Source: Thermoplasmata archaeon | Lineage (GTDB): Archaea; Thermoplasmatota; E2; UBA202; JdFR-43 | NCBI GenBank assembly: GCA_003650975.1 | Contig: QMSU01000081.1 | Coordinates: 1 to 5,778 of the forward strand | Length of the DNA stretch: 5,778 nt | Reading direction: 5' to 3' | Shown here: piece by piece, positions 5,585 through 5,778 of the stretch | How the letters are laid out: the number at the start of each line of letters is the position of its first letter | Position numbering within the stretch: the first letter of the stretch is position 1 | Notes under the pieces: generated by a model | Told to the model about the DNA's origin: nothing | Database searches by the model: none | What the model saw: only the letters and a program-made list of their open reading frames with translations | Position numbers and translations under genes: made by a program

Positions 5585-5778
5585 TGTTCCTCACGCTCCT
5601 CTTTTTTCTCCTCCACCTCTTTTTCTTCCTCCGGTGATTCTTCTGAAGGTGTTTCCTCAGCAACCTCCTCAGGAATTTCTTCTTCAATTATTTCTTCCTC
5701 TGGAGATTCTTCAATTTCCTCCTCGATTGTTTCTTCAGCACCTTCCTCAGGTTCTTCTGCAATTTCTTCTTCTGCAGT
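5581..5778 (-). CDS. rpl24: Glu-rich C-terminal tail of a protein that is probably ribosomal L24 (uL24); 5' end outside window
   Basis: The last 65 codons of a gene running in from the right edge, in frame to the TGA that overlaps the S4e ATG. By my hand count 36 of the 65 residues are Glu, with only four Lys/Arg and no Asp; Ile, Pro, Ala, Thr and Ser are scattered between Glu pairs and triplets (for example EEEIPEEVAEE). This is low-complexity and probably disordered, and no domain is visible. The L24 call is purely positional: in archaeal ribosomal clusters L24 lies directly before S4e. The KOW core of L24 would be outside the window. If correct, the tail is an unusual acidic extension on a normally basic rRNA-binding protein. 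An inserted unrelated acidic protein is the alternative. Confidence 0.6.
   Translation of the reverse strand, partial: TAEEEIAEEPEEGAEETIEEEIEESPEEEIIEEEIPEEVAEETPSEESPEEEKEVEEKKEEREEQ

Noticed and set aside
5364..5687. A 107-codon Arg/Lys-rich open frame on the - strand over the S4e start and acidic tail
   Set aside because: It is a frame shift of purine-rich Glu codons into Lys/Arg codons; the Glu-rich frame ends precisely at the S4e start and fits the operon.

Overview
This window is a dense stretch of archaeal housekeeping DNA. It holds eight complete genes and two cut by the window edges. The archaeal assignment rests on ribosomal protein S4e, a short two-CxxC S14, archaeal-type L5, a DUF71/Dph6 ATP-binding protein and TATA-like sequences instead of bacterial promoters. 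The gene set fits a euryarchaeote. The L24-S4e-L5-S14 order and the smc-scpA-scpB set are compatible with Thermoplasmatota or a relative, but I cannot fix the lineage by reading alone.

Layout: positions 1-2530 (+ strand) carry a condensin operon: the C-terminal half of SMC, then ScpA, then ScpB. Positions 2535-5778 run on the - strand. In transcription order they hold the acidic C-terminal tail of a protein that is probably L24, then S4e, L5, S14 (too short to be an obvious ORF), a CNNM/CorB-like membrane protein with a CBS pair, and a Dph6-type diphthine-ammonia ligase. The two blocks converge with a 4-base gap at 2531-2534. The only other non-coding stretch is 33 bases at 4184-4216. No stretch over 300 bases lacks a gene. 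I see no RNA gene, mobile element or CRISPR array.

How the genes work together: the + strand block encodes the three parts of the SMC-ScpAB chromosome organiser. The - strand block is translation-centred: four ribosomal proteins, a membrane protein of a family linked to Mg2+ transport, and the enzyme for the last step of diphthamide synthesis on elongation factor 2. Every same-strand junction overlaps except S14 to CNNM. Four junctions use ATGA and two use the identical 11-base string ATGGAAGCTAA, suggesting heavy translational coupling.

I found no convincing new biological system. The points most worth a second look are the repeated overlap string, the break of the conserved ribosomal cluster after S14 (S8 is expected next), and the Glu-rich tail on the putative L24.
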